This document shows, in pieces, positions 1 through 8,694 of a DNA stretch of 64,000 nt. Position 1 is the stretch's first letter. Each line of letters opens with the position of its first letter. The position numbers were made by a program, and so were the translations under genes. The stretch is from the NCBI GenBank assembly GCA_018241725.1, contig JAFEDI010000031.1, positions 62,001-126,000 on the forward strand, read 5' to 3'. The notes under the pieces are model-generated. The model ran no database searches. It was not told the DNA's origin and saw only the letters and a program-made list of their open reading frames with translations. The DNA is from Pseudomonadota bacterium. GTDB lineage: Bacteria > Pseudomonadota > Gammaproteobacteria > Burkholderiales > Rhodocyclaceae.

Positions 1-1410
1 CGGGCCAGCGGCGAGAGCTTCCCCGCTGACATGTCGATCAGCGTCGTGCGGGCCCCCGATGGTCCGGCCTTCCACTACGTCGGGGTGTTCTCCGACATCA
101 GCCGGCGCAAGGCCGATGAGGCGCGCATCCGTTTCCTGGCCAACCACGATTTCCTTACCGGCCTGCCATCGCGGGCTGCGCTGCAGCCGACGATGGCGCA
201 CGCTGTGGAGGAAGCGAGGCGGGATGGGCGGCGGATCGGGCTGTGCTTCCTGGATCTCGACCGCTTCAAGAATATCAACGACACCCTCGGCCATCACGTC
301 GGCGACCAGTTGCTGGTGGAGGTCGCCCAGCGCTTGACCTCGGTGCTGCGTGAAGGGGAGTGCGTGCTGCGCCACGGTGGCGACGAGTTCGTCGTGGTGG
401 TGCCCGAGCAGGGCGGCCCCGCGGATCTCCAGGCCGCGGGGGAGCGTCTGCTGGCGGCTCTGGATGAACCTTTCCGCCTGGCCGGATGTGAGTTCAGCCT
501 GTCCACCAGTGTCGGTGTGGCGATCTATCCGGATCATGGCGAGGATGCGGAAATCCTGCTCGACCGGGCCGATATGGCGATGTACAAGGCCAAGGAAGAG
601 GGGCGCAACGGTGTGCAGTTCTTCACCGAGAGCATGGCCACCGCGACCAGCGAGCGCTTGTCCATCGAGCACGCGCTGCGCCGGGCGCTGGAGCGCGGCG
701 AGCTGGCGCTGAACTACCAGCCGGTGGTGGCAGTCGACGGCCGGCTGATCGCCGCCGAAGCCCTGCTGCGGTGGACCCACCCGGAACTCGGCAACGTACC
801 GCCAGCCCGCTTCATTCCGTTGGCCGAGGAGAGCGGGCTGATCCTGCCCATCGGCGCGTGGGTGCTCGACACCTTGTGCCGCCAGCTGGCGGCCTGGCGG
901 GCGGAGGGGCGCCGCATGGTGCCGGTGGCGGCCAATATCTCGCCGCTGCAGTTCCGTCGTGCCGATTTCGTCGCCACCGTGGCGGCGGCGCTGGCGCGCC
1001 ACGGCGTGCCGCCTGAACTGCTGACCCTCGAGGTCACCGAGAGCATGGTGATGGCCGATGTGGAGCAGGCCGCCCACCAGCTCGCCGAGTTGAAGGCGCT
1101 GGGCCTGTCGATTGCCATCGACGATTTCGGTACCGGCTATTCGAGCCTCGCCTACCTGCGGCGCTTCCCCCTCGACAAACTGAAAATCGACCAGTCCTTC
1201 GTGCGGGCGATCAATGCCGGGCCGGAGGATAGGGCGATCGTCGCGGCCATCGTCGGGCTCGGCCACAACCTGGGTCTTGGCCTGGTGGCGGAAGGTGTCG
1301 AGAGCGCAGCGATGGCCGACACGCTGCTCGATCTGGGTTGCGATTCGCTGCAGGGTTGGCACTTCGGCAAGGCGGAGCCGGCGGAACGCTTCGCCGAGCG
1401 TTTGGCATAA
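1..1410 (+). CDS. GGDEF-EAL cyclic-di-GMP signalling protein (3' part)
   Basis: This is the C-terminal part of a c-di-GMP turnover protein; the reading frame is already open at base 1, so the ATG at 31 is probably internal. The first ~30 residues resemble the end of a PAS/PAC sensor domain (VGVFSDIS.RK). Counting from the ATG at 31, a GGDEF domain follows with an intact GGDEF signature near residues 116-120. An EAL domain starts near residue 225, with EALLRW, NISPLQF, EVTES, DDFGTGYSS, KIDQSFV and AEGVES all present, so both synthase and phosphodiesterase sites look intact. The inhibitory I-site (RxxD, upstream of GGDEF) reads REGE, so its Asp is replaced. Which activity dominates cannot be told. 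Sensor input and any membrane segments lie outside the window. Confidence 0.95.
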   Translation, partial: RASGESFPADMSISVVRAPDGPAFHYVGVFSDISRRKADEARIRFLANHDFLTGLPSRAALQPTMAHAVEEARRDGRRIGLCFLDLDRFKNINDTLGHHVGDQLLVEVAQRLTSVLREGECVLRHGGDEFVVVVPEQGGPADLQAAGERLLAALDEPFRLAGCEFSLSTSVGVAIYPDHGEDAEILLDRADMAMYKAKEEGRNGVQFFTESMATATSERLSIEHALRRALERGELALNYQPVVAVDGRLIAAEALLRWTHPELGNVPPARFIPLAEESGLILPIGAWVLDTLCRQLAAWRAEGRRMVPVAANISPLQFRRADFVATVAAALARHGVPPELLTLEVTESMVMADVEQAAHQLAELKALGLSIAIDDFGTGYSSLAYLRRFPLDKLKIDQSFVRAINAGPEDRAIVAAIVGLGHNLGLGLVAEGVESAAMADTLLDLGCDSLQGWHFGKAEPAERFAERLA

Positions 1411-1500
1411 GGCGGAAAAGCTACGCCTTCGTGGCTCCCCCGCGGACCCCGCTCGTCCCTATAATCCGCGGATTCGCCAACGCTTTTTCCATTTTTCCCG

Positions 1501-3009
1501 ATGCTGTTCTGGTTCGTCATCGCCTACTGGCTGATCTCGGTGGCCATCGGCCTCATCGCTGCCACGCGGGTCCACAACACCAAGGACTTCGCCGTCGCCG
1601 GCCGTCATCTGCCCTTCTACATGGTCACCGCCACGGTCTTCGCCACCTGGTTCGGCTCGGAAACGGTGCTCGGCATTCCGGCGACCTTCCTCAACGAAGG
1701 CCTCCACGGGGTGGTTGCCGATCCCTTCGGCTCGTCCCTGTGCCTGATCCTGGTCGGCCTGTTCTTCGCCGCGCCGCTGTACCGCATGAATCTGCTGACC
1801 ATCGGCGATTTCTACAAGCGGCGCTACGGGCGGACCGCGGAGGTGCTGACCACGCTGGCCATCGTGATCTCCTACCTCGGCTGGGTGGGCGCCCAGATCA
1901 CCGCCCTCGGGCTGGTTTTCAACGTGGTGTCGGGCGGGGAGGTGAGCCGCCTGGCCGGCATGTGGATCGGTTCCGGCACGATCCTCATCTACACACTGTT
2001 CGGTGGCATGTGGGCGGTGGCGATCACCGATTTCCTGCAGATGATCATCATCGTCATCGGCATGCTGTGGATCGGCGGCGAGGTCAGCAGCATGGCCGGC
2101 GGCGTCGGGGCGGTCGTCAATCACGCCCTGAGTGAAGGCAAGTTCGCCTTCCTTCCCCCGGCCGACCCGAAAGAGATGATCGCCTTCTTCGCCGCCGCGG
2201 TGACCATGATGTTCGGCTCCATCCCGCAGCAGGACGTGTTCCAGCGCGTGCAGTCGGCCAAATCCGAGAAGATCGCGGTGTGGGGTTCGGTGCTCGGCGG
2301 CAGCCTGTATTTCGTGTTCGCCTTCGTGCCGATGTTCCTGGCCTACTCGGCGACGCTGATCTCGCCCGACATGGTGGCGCGCCTGATCTCGTCCGATTCC
2401 CAGATGATCCTGCCCGAGCTGGTGCTGAGCAAGGCCCCGCTGGTGGCCCAGATCATGTTCTTCGGTGCGCTGCTGTCGGCGATCAAGAGCTGCGCGTCGG
2501 CTACCCTGCTGGCGCCGTCGGTGACCTTCACCGAGAACATCCTCAAGCCGGCGCTGCCGCATCTCACCGACCGCAAGTTGCTGTTCTGGATGCGTGTGGT
2601 GACCTTCAGCTTCACCGTGCTGGTGACCTTCTATGCGATGTACTCCAAGGCCAGCATCTTCAAGATGGTCGAGAACGCCTACCAGATAACGCTGGTGTCG
2701 GCCTTCGTGCCCTTGCTGTGCGGCCTGTACTGGCGGCGGGCGACCAACCAGGGGGCGCTGGCGTCCATCTTCTGCGGCATTGGCGTGTGGCTGGCGGTGC
2801 TCCTGGCTGGCGGTGATGATCCCTTCGTGCCCGCGCAGCTGGCGGGGCTGATGGCCAGTGCGGTGGGGATGGTGCTCGGTTCGTTGGCGAAGCAGCTGGT
2901 CCATCATGACATCCACGTGCATGATCGCTTGCTCCAGGGCCACTACGCGGCCGAAACCCACGGTCTCGCCCACGAGGGGATCGGGGTAGTGCACAAACAT
3001 GGCGGATAA
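1501..3009 (+). CDS. Sodium:solute symporter family transporter
   Basis: A 502-residue polytopic inner-membrane protein of the SSS family, which couples Na+ influx to uptake of a small solute. About 12-13 hydrophobic segments are visible. The family-typical N-terminal pattern is present (T.DF.VAGR at residues ~27-35, followed by ATWFGSETVLGIP), as is a GFxYKRRYGRTAE-like loop after TM2. The substrate cannot be assigned from sequence. The C-terminal ~37 residues are unusual, with nine histidines (HHDIHVHD, HYAAETHG, VHKHGG), suggesting metal binding or simple compositional drift. No clear Shine-Dalgarno precedes the ATG at 1501, but the next in-frame starts would cut TM1. The gene stands alone between the GGDEF-EAL gene and ubiX. 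Confidence 0.9.
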   Translation: MLFWFVIAYWLISVAIGLIAATRVHNTKDFAVAGRHLPFYMVTATVFATWFGSETVLGIPATFLNEGLHGVVADPFGSSLCLILVGLFFAAPLYRMNLLTIGDFYKRRYGRTAEVLTTLAIVISYLGWVGAQITALGLVFNVVSGGEVSRLAGMWIGSGTILIYTLFGGMWAVAITDFLQMIIIVIGMLWIGGEVSSMAGGVGAVVNHALSEGKFAFLPPADPKEMIAFFAAAVTMMFGSIPQQDVFQRVQSAKSEKIAVWGSVLGGSLYFVFAFVPMFLAYSATLISPDMVARLISSDSQMILPELVLSKAPLVAQIMFFGALLSAIKSCASATLLAPSVTFTENILKPALPHLTDRKLLFWMRVVTFSFTVLVTFYAMYSKASIFKMVENAYQITLVSAFVPLLCGLYWRRATNQGALASIFCGIGVWLAVLLAGGDDPFVPAQLAGLMASAVGMVLGSLAKQLVHHDIHVHDRLLQGHYAAETHGLAHEGIGVVHKHGG

Positions 3010-3102
3010 CGGCGGATCGCCTCTCTCGTCCTGTCGTCAGTCCGGAACCTTGTCCGCTTTCAACCGTCAGTCGTGATAACGCCTTCCTGCCAGGATTCCG
3101 CC

Positions 3103-3732
3103 TTGACCTCGTCCGCGCCTTCGCCCAAGACCATCGCCATCGCCCTCACCGGGGCGTCCGGCATGCCCTACGGGCTGCGCCTGGTGGAATGCCTGCTGGC
3201 CGCGGGCTGCCGGGTGTGGTTGCTGTATTCCCAAGTGGCGCAGATCGTCGCGAAGCAGGAGATGGATCTTGCCCTGCCGTCCCGGCCGACGGAGGTGGAA
3301 GCCCTTCTGAGCGAGCGCTTCGGTGCGGCAGCCGGGCAGTTGCGGGTGTTCGGCCGTGAGGAATGGTTCGCGCCGCCGGCTTCTGGTTCCAACCCGCCGG
3401 ACGCGATGGTGGTCTGTCCGTGTTCGATGGGCTCGCTGGCGTCAATCGCCGCCGGCCTGGCCGGTAACCTCATCGAGCGGGCTGCTGACGTGGCGATCAA
3501 GGAAGGGCGCAAACTGATCCTGGTGCCGCGGGAGACGCCGTTTTCGCCGCTGCACCTGGAGAACATGCTGCGCCTGGCCCGCATGGGCGTGGTGATCCTG
3601 CCGGCCAATCCGGGCTTCTATCACCGGCCGCAGACGGTCGGGGATCTGGTGGATTTCGTCGTCGCCCGGGTGCTCGACCAGTTGGCCGTACCCCACGAGC
3701 TGATGCCGCGCTGGGGAGAGAGCGATGATTAG
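3103..3732 (+). CDS. ubiX: Flavin prenyltransferase UbiX
   Basis: UbiX joins dimethylallyl phosphate to FMN to make the prenylated-FMN cofactor used by UbiD decarboxylases in ubiquinone synthesis. The protein has the flavoprotein fold signature ALTGASGMPYG near the N-terminus, CPCSMGSLASIA in the middle, and a C-terminal block (RETPFS.LHLENMLRLA, GFYHRPQT) that forms the flavin/phosphate site. I choose the TTG at 3103 because AGGA lies 7 bases upstream and it gives the usual short lead into the Rossmann strand. A GTG at 3073 would add ten residues. The protein is about 209 aa, normal for the family. Confidence 0.93.
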   Translation: MTSSAPSPKTIAIALTGASGMPYGLRLVECLLAAGCRVWLLYSQVAQIVAKQEMDLALPSRPTEVEALLSERFGAAAGQLRVFGREEWFAPPASGSNPPDAMVVCPCSMGSLASIAAGLAGNLIERAADVAIKEGRKLILVPRETPFSPLHLENMLRLARMGVVILPANPGFYHRPQTVGDLVDFVVARVLDQLAVPHELMPRWGESDD

Positions 3733-3743
3733 GGGCGGATCCA

Positions 3744-3760
3744 CCCGCCCCCGGGGCGGG
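3744..3760. repeat. GC-rich inverted repeat after ubiX
   Basis: Eight-base arms CCCGCCCC and GGGGCGGG separated by one base lie 12 bases after the ubiX stop. It can form a hairpin, but no T-run follows, so it is at best a weak terminator or simply GC-rich spacer. Confidence 0.3.
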
Positions 3761-3824
3761 CCGCTCCGGGGGCGCATGAACTCGCGCCGGCAGGGAGGCC
3801 GCGCCGGTTGACAGGAGTGACACC

Positions 3825-4427
3825 ATGTATGACACCGTCGAGATCCCCCTCTTCCCACTGCATACGGTGCTGTTCCCCGACGGCGTGCTGTCCCTCAAGC
3901 TGTTCGAGGCCCGCTACCTCGACATGGCGGCGCGCTGCATGCGGGCCAATTTACCCTTCGGCGTATGCCTGATCCAGGAGGGCGGCGAAGTCGGCAATCC
4001 GGCTGTGCCCTACGAAACCGGTACGGTGGCGCGCATCACAGATTGGGACATGTCCCAGCCCGGCCTGTTGTTCATCACCTGCCGGGGGGGCGAACGCTTC
4101 CGCATCGTGTCCCGGGACATTCATTCCGACCGCCTGCAGACAGCCCGTGTAGAGGTGATCCTCGAACCACCGGTGGAATCGGTCCCGGACGAACTGCATG
4201 GCCTGCTACCTTTGCTGCGCGCCATCGTGGCCGACGCTGGCGACGAGATGTTTCCGTCCCCCCACCGTTTCGACGACGCCAGCTGGGTTGGCTACCGCCT
4301 CGCGGAGATCCTGCCGATCCCGGTGAAAGCCCGCCAGCGCCTGCTCGAACTGCAGGACCCGCTGTCCCGGCTGGAGATCATCCACGCCTACCTGCAGCAG
4401 CATCAGCTGATCGACAGCCGCGATTGA
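3825..4427 (+). CDS. LON substrate-binding domain protein (no protease domain)
   Basis: A 200-residue cytoplasmic protein consisting of just the LON N-terminal (PUA-like) substrate-binding domain; the AAA+ and serine-lysine protease parts of Lon are absent. Family marks include the opening IPLFPLHTVLFPDG, LFEARYLDMA and FGVCLI, then a C-terminal helical region with LL.LQDPLSRLEII. The start is well supported by AGGAG 8 bases before the ATG at 3825. Such stand-alone LON-domain proteins are widespread in proteobacteria; their role is not established, so no function beyond possible substrate or peptide binding is claimed. Confidence 0.9.
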   Translation: MYDTVEIPLFPLHTVLFPDGVLSLKLFEARYLDMAARCMRANLPFGVCLIQEGGEVGNPAVPYETGTVARITDWDMSQPGLLFITCRGGERFRIVSRDIHSDRLQTARVEVILEPPVESVPDELHGLLPLLRAIVADAGDEMFPSPHRFDDASWVGYRLAEILPIPVKARQRLLELQDPLSRLEIIHAYLQQHQLIDSRD

Positions 4428-4460
4428 GCCGTGTGGGCGGCGGCTGCAGCCCCGCCGTGG

Positions 4461-5516
4461 TCATGGTTTGCCGAACAGGTCGTCCTGCACCAGTTGTTCG
4501 AGCAGCTTGCGGATCGGCGCCGGCAGCGCGGCATCGACGAGGCGGTCGAGGGGCTGCCACAGGCGGCCGTCTTCGGCGACCGTGGGGGTGGGCGGTGCGA
4601 CTTCGAGGGCTTCGGGCTGCAGCGTCAACGTGAAATGCGTGAACACGTGGCGGAAGGGCGTCAGCGGCGTGCACTGGCGGACGTCCAGGCCGTAGTGGCG
4701 GGCCACCCATTCGGCGCTGTCGGCGTCCTCCGGCAGTTCGGGCAGACTCAGCAGACCGCCCCAGATGCCGCTCGGCGGGCGGCGTTCCAGCAGTACGGCA
4801 CCATTGGCGAGGATGGCGGCGAAGCGGCCGCTGCGCTGGGGGCTTTCCTTGCGCGGGCGTGGGGTCGGCAGGTCGGCGACGCGGCCGTCGCGCAGCGCCA
4901 CGCAGCGTTCGGCCAGCGGACAGCGGGCGCAGGCGGGCCGGCCGCGAGTGCAGATCGTGGCGCCGAGGTCCATCTGGGCCTGGGTATAGACGCCCACGTC
5001 CCGTTCCGGCAGCAGGCCTTCCGCCAGTTCCCAGAGGCGGTTCTCCACGGCCTTGGCGCCGGGGAAGCCGTCGATGCCGAAGACGCGGGTCAGCACGCGC
5101 TTCACGTTGCCGTCGAGAATCGCCGCCCGCGTGCCGTAGGTAAAGGCGCTGATCGCCGCCGCCGTCGAGCGCCCGATGCCCGGCAGCTCGGCGAGCTGCG
5201 CCGGATCGGCCGGAAAGACGCCGCCGTGGCGGGCCATCAGGGCCTGGGCGCATTTGTGCAGGTTGCGCGCGCGGGCGTAGTAGCCGAGGCCGCTCCACAG
5301 GGTCAGTACATCTTCCACCGGCGCCCCGGCGAGGCTGGGCAGATCCGGGAAGCGTTCGAGGAAGCGCGCGTAGTAGGGGATGACGGTTTCCACCTGGGTC
5401 TGCTGCAGCATGATCTCCGACAGCCACACCCGGTAGGCATCATCCGTCTGCCAGGGCAGGTCGTGGCGGCCGTGCTGGCGCTGCCAGGCGATCAGGGTTT
5501 CCGCAAACGTACTCAA
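4461..5516 (-). CDS. mutY: A/G-specific adenine DNA glycosylase MutY
   Basis: MutY removes adenine mispaired with 8-oxoguanine in base-excision repair. The 351-aa protein shows catalytic Glu34 in SEIMLQQTQV, the helix-hairpin-helix LPGIGRSTA (~111-119), catalytic Asp135 in ILDGNVKRVL, and the four iron-sulfur cysteines at about 189, 196, 199 and 205 with C-x6-C-x2-C-x5-C spacing. The C-terminal NUDIX-like domain that recognises 8-oxoG follows (~225-345). It is convergent with the LON-domain gene and divergent from the flavin reductase gene. Length is typical and all key residues are present. Confidence 0.97.
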   Translation of the reverse strand: MSTFAETLIAWQRQHGRHDLPWQTDDAYRVWLSEIMLQQTQVETVIPYYARFLERFPDLPSLAGAPVEDVLTLWSGLGYYARARNLHKCAQALMARHGGVFPADPAQLAELPGIGRSTAAAISAFTYGTRAAILDGNVKRVLTRVFGIDGFPGAKAVENRLWELAEGLLPERDVGVYTQAQMDLGATICTRGRPACARCPLAERCVALRDGRVADLPTPRPRKESPQRSGRFAAILANGAVLLERRPPSGIWGGLLSLPELPEDADSAEWVARHYGLDVRQCTPLTPFRHVFTHFTLTLQPEALEVAPPTPTVAEDGRLWQPLDRLVDAALPAPIRKLLEQLVQDDLFGKP

Positions 5517-5528
5517 TTTCGCAAGCTC

Positions 5529-5557
5529 TCGACGCTGGCCCGCGGGGCGGCGATAAT
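5529..5557 (+). promoter_or_regulatory. Candidate promoter for the flavin reductase gene
   Basis: TCGACG at 5529-5534 and GATAAT at 5552-5557 are separated by 17 bases, a fair sigma-70 match, about 60 bases upstream of the flavin reductase start. Based only on pattern matching. Confidence 0.35.
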
Positions 5558-5617
5558 TTCAATCCCCCCAACTGGATTGCTGCCCGCCGTGATGGCGCGC
5601 GGACTACCCGATTTCAT

Positions 5618-6109
5618 ATGACCTCTCCCAAGAATGATCCGGCGGTACGCGCCTTTCGCGACACGCTGGGCATGTTTCCCACCGGCGTGACGGTGATTAC
5701 CGCCCGCGCGCCGAGTGGCGAGCCGATCGGACTCACCGTCAGCTCCTTCAATTCGGTGTCCCTGACGCCGCCGCTGGTGGTGTGGAGCCTGTCCAAACAC
5801 CTGCCGAGCGTGCCGATCTTCGAAAACGCCGCAGTGTACGCGATCAACATCCTTGCCGATGATCAGCAGGACATCTCCCAGCGCTTCGCGAGCCGCAACG
5901 ACGACAAGTTCGCCGGACTGCCCTTCACCGAGGGCCTGGACGGCGTGCCGCTGCTGCCGGGCTGTGTGGCCTGGTTCGAATGCCGCCAGTTCGCCCGCCA
6001 CGAGGGCGGCGACCACGTGGTGTTCATCGGCGAGGTAGAGCGCTTCGACCGTCAGCTCGACAAGACGCCGCTGGTCTTCCAGGGCGGTGCCTACCGCCGT
6101 CTGGCCTGA
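5618..6109 (+). CDS. Flavin reductase family protein
   Basis: A 163-aa FMN-binding split-barrel protein of the flavin reductase / HpaC-like family, which uses NAD(P)H to reduce free flavin, often for a partner monooxygenase. The FMN-site block FPTGVTVITA, GLTVSSFNSVSLTPPLV (read as two adjoining motifs) and a late GDHVVFIGEV strand are family hallmarks. No monooxygenase partner is nearby. The gene is followed after 3 bases by an alpha/beta hydrolase, suggesting co-transcription. Start at 5618 has no obvious ribosome-binding site but fits the usual N-terminus. Confidence 0.9.
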   Translation: MTSPKNDPAVRAFRDTLGMFPTGVTVITARAPSGEPIGLTVSSFNSVSLTPPLVVWSLSKHLPSVPIFENAAVYAINILADDQQDISQRFASRNDDKFAGLPFTEGLDGVPLLPGCVAWFECRQFARHEGGDHVVFIGEVERFDRQLDKTPLVFQGGAYRRLA

Positions 6110-6112
6110 AGC

Positions 6113-6910
6113 ATGGACGCGCTGCGCTGGATCGAGACCGGCAGCGGGCCCAGTGGGCTGCTTTTCCTGCATGGGGTCAGCGGCGGCGCGGCCGGCGCGC
6201 TCGACATCCTGCCGCAGATGACACCGCCGGGCTGGCGCGGCCTGGCCTGGGACATGCCCGGCTATGGCGCCAGCGCACCGCTGGAACTGGTCAGCTTCGA
6301 CACCCTGGCCGGTGCGGTGGTGGACTTGCTCGACGAGGCCGGCCTCGACAGCGCGGTGCTGGTCGGCCACAGCATGGGCGGCATGATCGCGCTGCAGACG
6401 GCGGTGCGTTTTCCGGAGCGGGTCGCGGGCCTGGTGCTGGCCTGCTGCACGCCGGCCTTCGGCGCCGCTTCGGGGGCGTTGCAGAAGGCCTTCATCGATC
6501 GTCGCCTGGGTCCCCTGGACGATGGGGTCAGCATGCGCGAACTGGCCATCGAGCTGATTCCGACGATGGTCGGCCCGGGCAGCGAAGCCGAGGTCGTGCA
6601 TGACGCCGTGGACTTGATGGCGCGGATTCCGCCCGACAGCTACCGGGCCGCGATGCATGCGCTGGTGCGTTTCGACCAGCGGGCGGCCTTGTCCACACTG
6701 GACATGCCGGCGCTGGTGCTGGCTGGCACCCACGACACCGTATCCACGCCGCAGGTGGTGCGCCGCATGGCCGAACGCCTGCCGCTGGCCACCTACCGGG
6801 AGCTGGACGCCGGCCACATGGCGCCTTTCGAGGAACCGGAAGCCTTCGCCGCCGCGGTCCGTGCTTTCCTTGCGGACCTCGATAACCTGCCTGTCACCGG
6901 CGCCCGCTAG
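6113..6910 (+). CDS. Alpha/beta-fold hydrolase
   Basis: A 265-aa alpha/beta hydrolase with nucleophile elbow GHSMGG (Ser near residue 87), acid in LAGTHDTVS and histidine in DAGHMAPFEEPE, giving a complete Ser-Asp-His triad. The oxyanion region LFLHGVSGG is near residues 18-26. It begins 3 bases after the flavin reductase stop, so the two are probably translated from one mRNA. The substrate is unknown; an esterase or C-C hydrolase role would suit an aromatic-degradation context, but nothing nearby proves one. Confidence 0.9.
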   Translation: MDALRWIETGSGPSGLLFLHGVSGGAAGALDILPQMTPPGWRGLAWDMPGYGASAPLELVSFDTLAGAVVDLLDEAGLDSAVLVGHSMGGMIALQTAVRFPERVAGLVLACCTPAFGAASGALQKAFIDRRLGPLDDGVSMRELAIELIPTMVGPGSEAEVVHDAVDLMARIPPDSYRAAMHALVRFDQRAALSTLDMPALVLAGTHDTVSTPQVVRRMAERLPLATYRELDAGHMAPFEEPEAFAAAVRAFLADLDNLPVTGAR

Positions 6911-6930
6911 GCTTCGATATTTTGCCCGCC

Positions 6931-7302
6931 ATGGAAGAAAGCCCCTTCAAAGGCAAGACCGGCCTGACCCGCGTGTGGAACGCCTTCCACTACTCGATGG
7001 CCGGGCTCGGCGCCGCCTACCGTAACGAGGACGCCTTCCGCCAGGAAGTCTGGCTGGCCATCGTGCTGATCCCGCTGGCCTTGTTCCTGCCCGCCAGCAG
7101 CATCGGCAAGGCGCTGATGATCGCCAGCGTGCTGTTGGTGATCATCGTCGAGCTGATCAATTCCGGCCTCGAAGCCACCGTGGATCGCATCTCCCTCGAA
7201 CATCACCACCTGGCCAAGCGCGCCAAGGACATCGGCAGCGCAGCGGTCTTCGTGGCGCTGGTAAATGTGCTGGCAGTGTGGGGGCTTGTGCTGTTCGGCT
7301 AA
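6931..7302 (+). CDS. dgkA: Diacylglycerol kinase DgkA
   Basis: A small (123 aa) integral-membrane kinase that phosphorylates diacylglycerol, recycling it into phospholipid synthesis. The N-terminal amphipathic helix (TGLTRVWNAFHYS), the FRQE.W motif and the catalytic-site segment VELINSGLEATVDR are present, with three transmembrane helices (~32-50, 55-75, 98-118). The ATG at 6931 is preferred over an in-frame TTG at 6922 because it gives the family-typical N-terminus. Confidence 0.95.
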   Translation: MEESPFKGKTGLTRVWNAFHYSMAGLGAAYRNEDAFRQEVWLAIVLIPLALFLPASSIGKALMIASVLLVIIVELINSGLEATVDRISLEHHHLAKRAKDIGSAAVFVALVNVLAVWGLVLFG

Positions 7303-7317
7303 GCAGGAAAAATCGTC

Positions 7318-7521
7318 ATGAGTACCGTGTCCGGTAAGAAGCCCTGCGTCAATTGCACCTGCGCCACCACCGGTTTCTGTCCGCGCGGCGTGGGCGCCAA
7401 CATTCCGCCGGAACTGGCGGCGCAGCAGGATATGGCGCCGGCGAAGCCGCTGTCCGCCGGCCAGCAGCGCCGGGAGCAATTGCGCCAGCTGCCGGGCAAC
7501 CGCCGCAGGATGCGTTTCTGA
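7318..7521 (+). CDS. Small Cys-rich protein of unknown function
   Basis: A 67-residue basic protein with an N-terminal cysteine cluster, Cys10-x2-Cys13-x-Cys15-x5-Cys21, followed by a proline- and Arg-rich tail (GNRRRMRF). AGGA lies 9 bases before the ATG, and the gene begins 15 bases after dgkA, so it is probably the last gene of that transcript. The cysteine pattern could hold a metal ion, but I recognise no named family. In this GC-rich DNA a 67-codon frame can occur by chance, so reality as a gene rests on the ribosome-binding site and position. Confidence 0.6.
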   Translation: MSTVSGKKPCVNCTCATTGFCPRGVGANIPPELAAQQDMAPAKPLSAGQQRREQLRQLPGNRRRMRF

Positions 7522-7683
7522 CGGATTCCCGGCAGGGGATGTCCTCTGCGGGATGAAGGATGTCCTGTGGGGGAGTCATCTCCTCCCGCGGTCCGCCGAA
7601 GGGCGGGTGAATTCGCGTCCACGGGGTCCGTCATCCTCTGCCCGGCGTGAGAGAATTCGCTCCCCCTGTTTCCGGAGCCTTCC

Positions 7684-8691
7684 ATGTCCGAGTCCACCCA
7701 GGCGATTGCCGACCTCGTCATCCACCGCCTGATCCGTGCCGCCGAAGGCGCGTCCACGGTCGAGTTGCGGCCGGCCTCCAATCCCGTCGACGAACCCGCC
7801 GCGCGCCTGATGGAGCGCCTGTGCCGGCATTTCGCCGAGCGGCCGGGCAAGGGCTATGGCTGGTTCGAGAAGGACGAGCGGGCTTTCCCGATGCCGCGTC
7901 TGGTGCGCGAGCACGCGGTGGACGGCAGCATGGATTTCGCGACCCTGTCCCGCGAGATGGTGACCCACCTGCAGCAGCGCCTCGACGAGGACAAGGTGGA
8001 TGACGGCGGCTATGTGCTGATCGCCCGCGCCACCATCTTCGGCGCCGACTGCCTGTATGTGGCCCTGCTGCAGGAGACCCTCGGCACGGTGATCGGCGAC
8101 GGCCTGAGCATCCACGACAGTCCGCACCTGGATTTCGGTGCGCTGCAGGTGGCTGGGCGCATCGACATCAGCGCCTGGCAGAATGGCGCCGAGCGCTACA
8201 TCGCCTTCCTCAAGGGGCGCGGCGACCTGGCCGGCTGGTTCAAGCGCTTCCTCGGCTGCACCGACGTGGTGATCGCGCTCAAGGAGACCAAAAAGCTGGT
8301 CGAGACCCTGAGCCATTTCGCCGACACGCAGCAGCTGGAAACCCGTGAGCGCGACGAACTGCTCGAACGCGCCCACCTGGTGCTGGAGGCGATGGGCGAG
8401 AGCGGCGCGGCCCTCGACCTGCAGTCGGTGGCCAGCCAGATTTTCCCCGACGCGCCGCAGAAGCTCAGCGAAACGCTGCAGGACGAAGCCCTCGACCTGG
8501 CCAGCGGCTTCGTGCCGGACAAGCGCGCGCTGAAGCCCCTGATCCGCTTCCGGGCCAGCGCGGAGGACTGGAAGCTGGAGTTCGAGCGCAGCGGCCTGCG
8601 CTCCGGCGCCGTGCAGTATGACAAGGCCAGCAACACGCTGGTGCTGACCAACGTGCCGGAGAGCCTCAAGAAGCTGCTGCTGGAAGAGTAA
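7684..8691 (+). CDS. yejK: Nucleoid-associated protein (YejK/NdpA family)
   Basis: A 335-aa cytosolic protein of the 37-kDa nucleoid-associated family that co-purifies with folded chromosomes. Family marks include the opening helix with ADLVIHRL, the segment YVLIARATIFGADCLYV (two neighbouring motifs), FLKGRGDLAGWFKRFLGCTD near residue 180-198, and a C-terminal domain ending in VLTNVPESLKKLLLEE. The ATG at 7684 follows GGAG at a workable distance. The upstream 162 bases hold only short repeats of GATGTCCT and no gene. Confidence 0.9.
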   Translation: MSESTQAIADLVIHRLIRAAEGASTVELRPASNPVDEPAARLMERLCRHFAERPGKGYGWFEKDERAFPMPRLVREHAVDGSMDFATLSREMVTHLQQRLDEDKVDDGGYVLIARATIFGADCLYVALLQETLGTVIGDGLSIHDSPHLDFGALQVAGRIDISAWQNGAERYIAFLKGRGDLAGWFKRFLGCTDVVIALKETKKLVETLSHFADTQQLETRERDELLERAHLVLEAMGESGAALDLQSVASQIFPDAPQKLSETLQDEALDLASGFVPDKRALKPLIRFRASAEDWKLEFERSGLRSGAVQYDKASNTLVLTNVPESLKKLLLEE

Positions 8692-8694
8692 GCC

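Noticed and set aside
1459-3000. 513-codon minus-strand frame opposite the symporter
   Set aside because: His/Gln/Arg-rich antisense translation without motifs; the symporter frame has all membrane helices.
7522-7683. Repeated GATGTCCT words and EcoRI-like GAATTC pairs between the small Cys protein and yejK
   Set aside because: Two short copies only, no symmetry or spacing that suggests a binding site.
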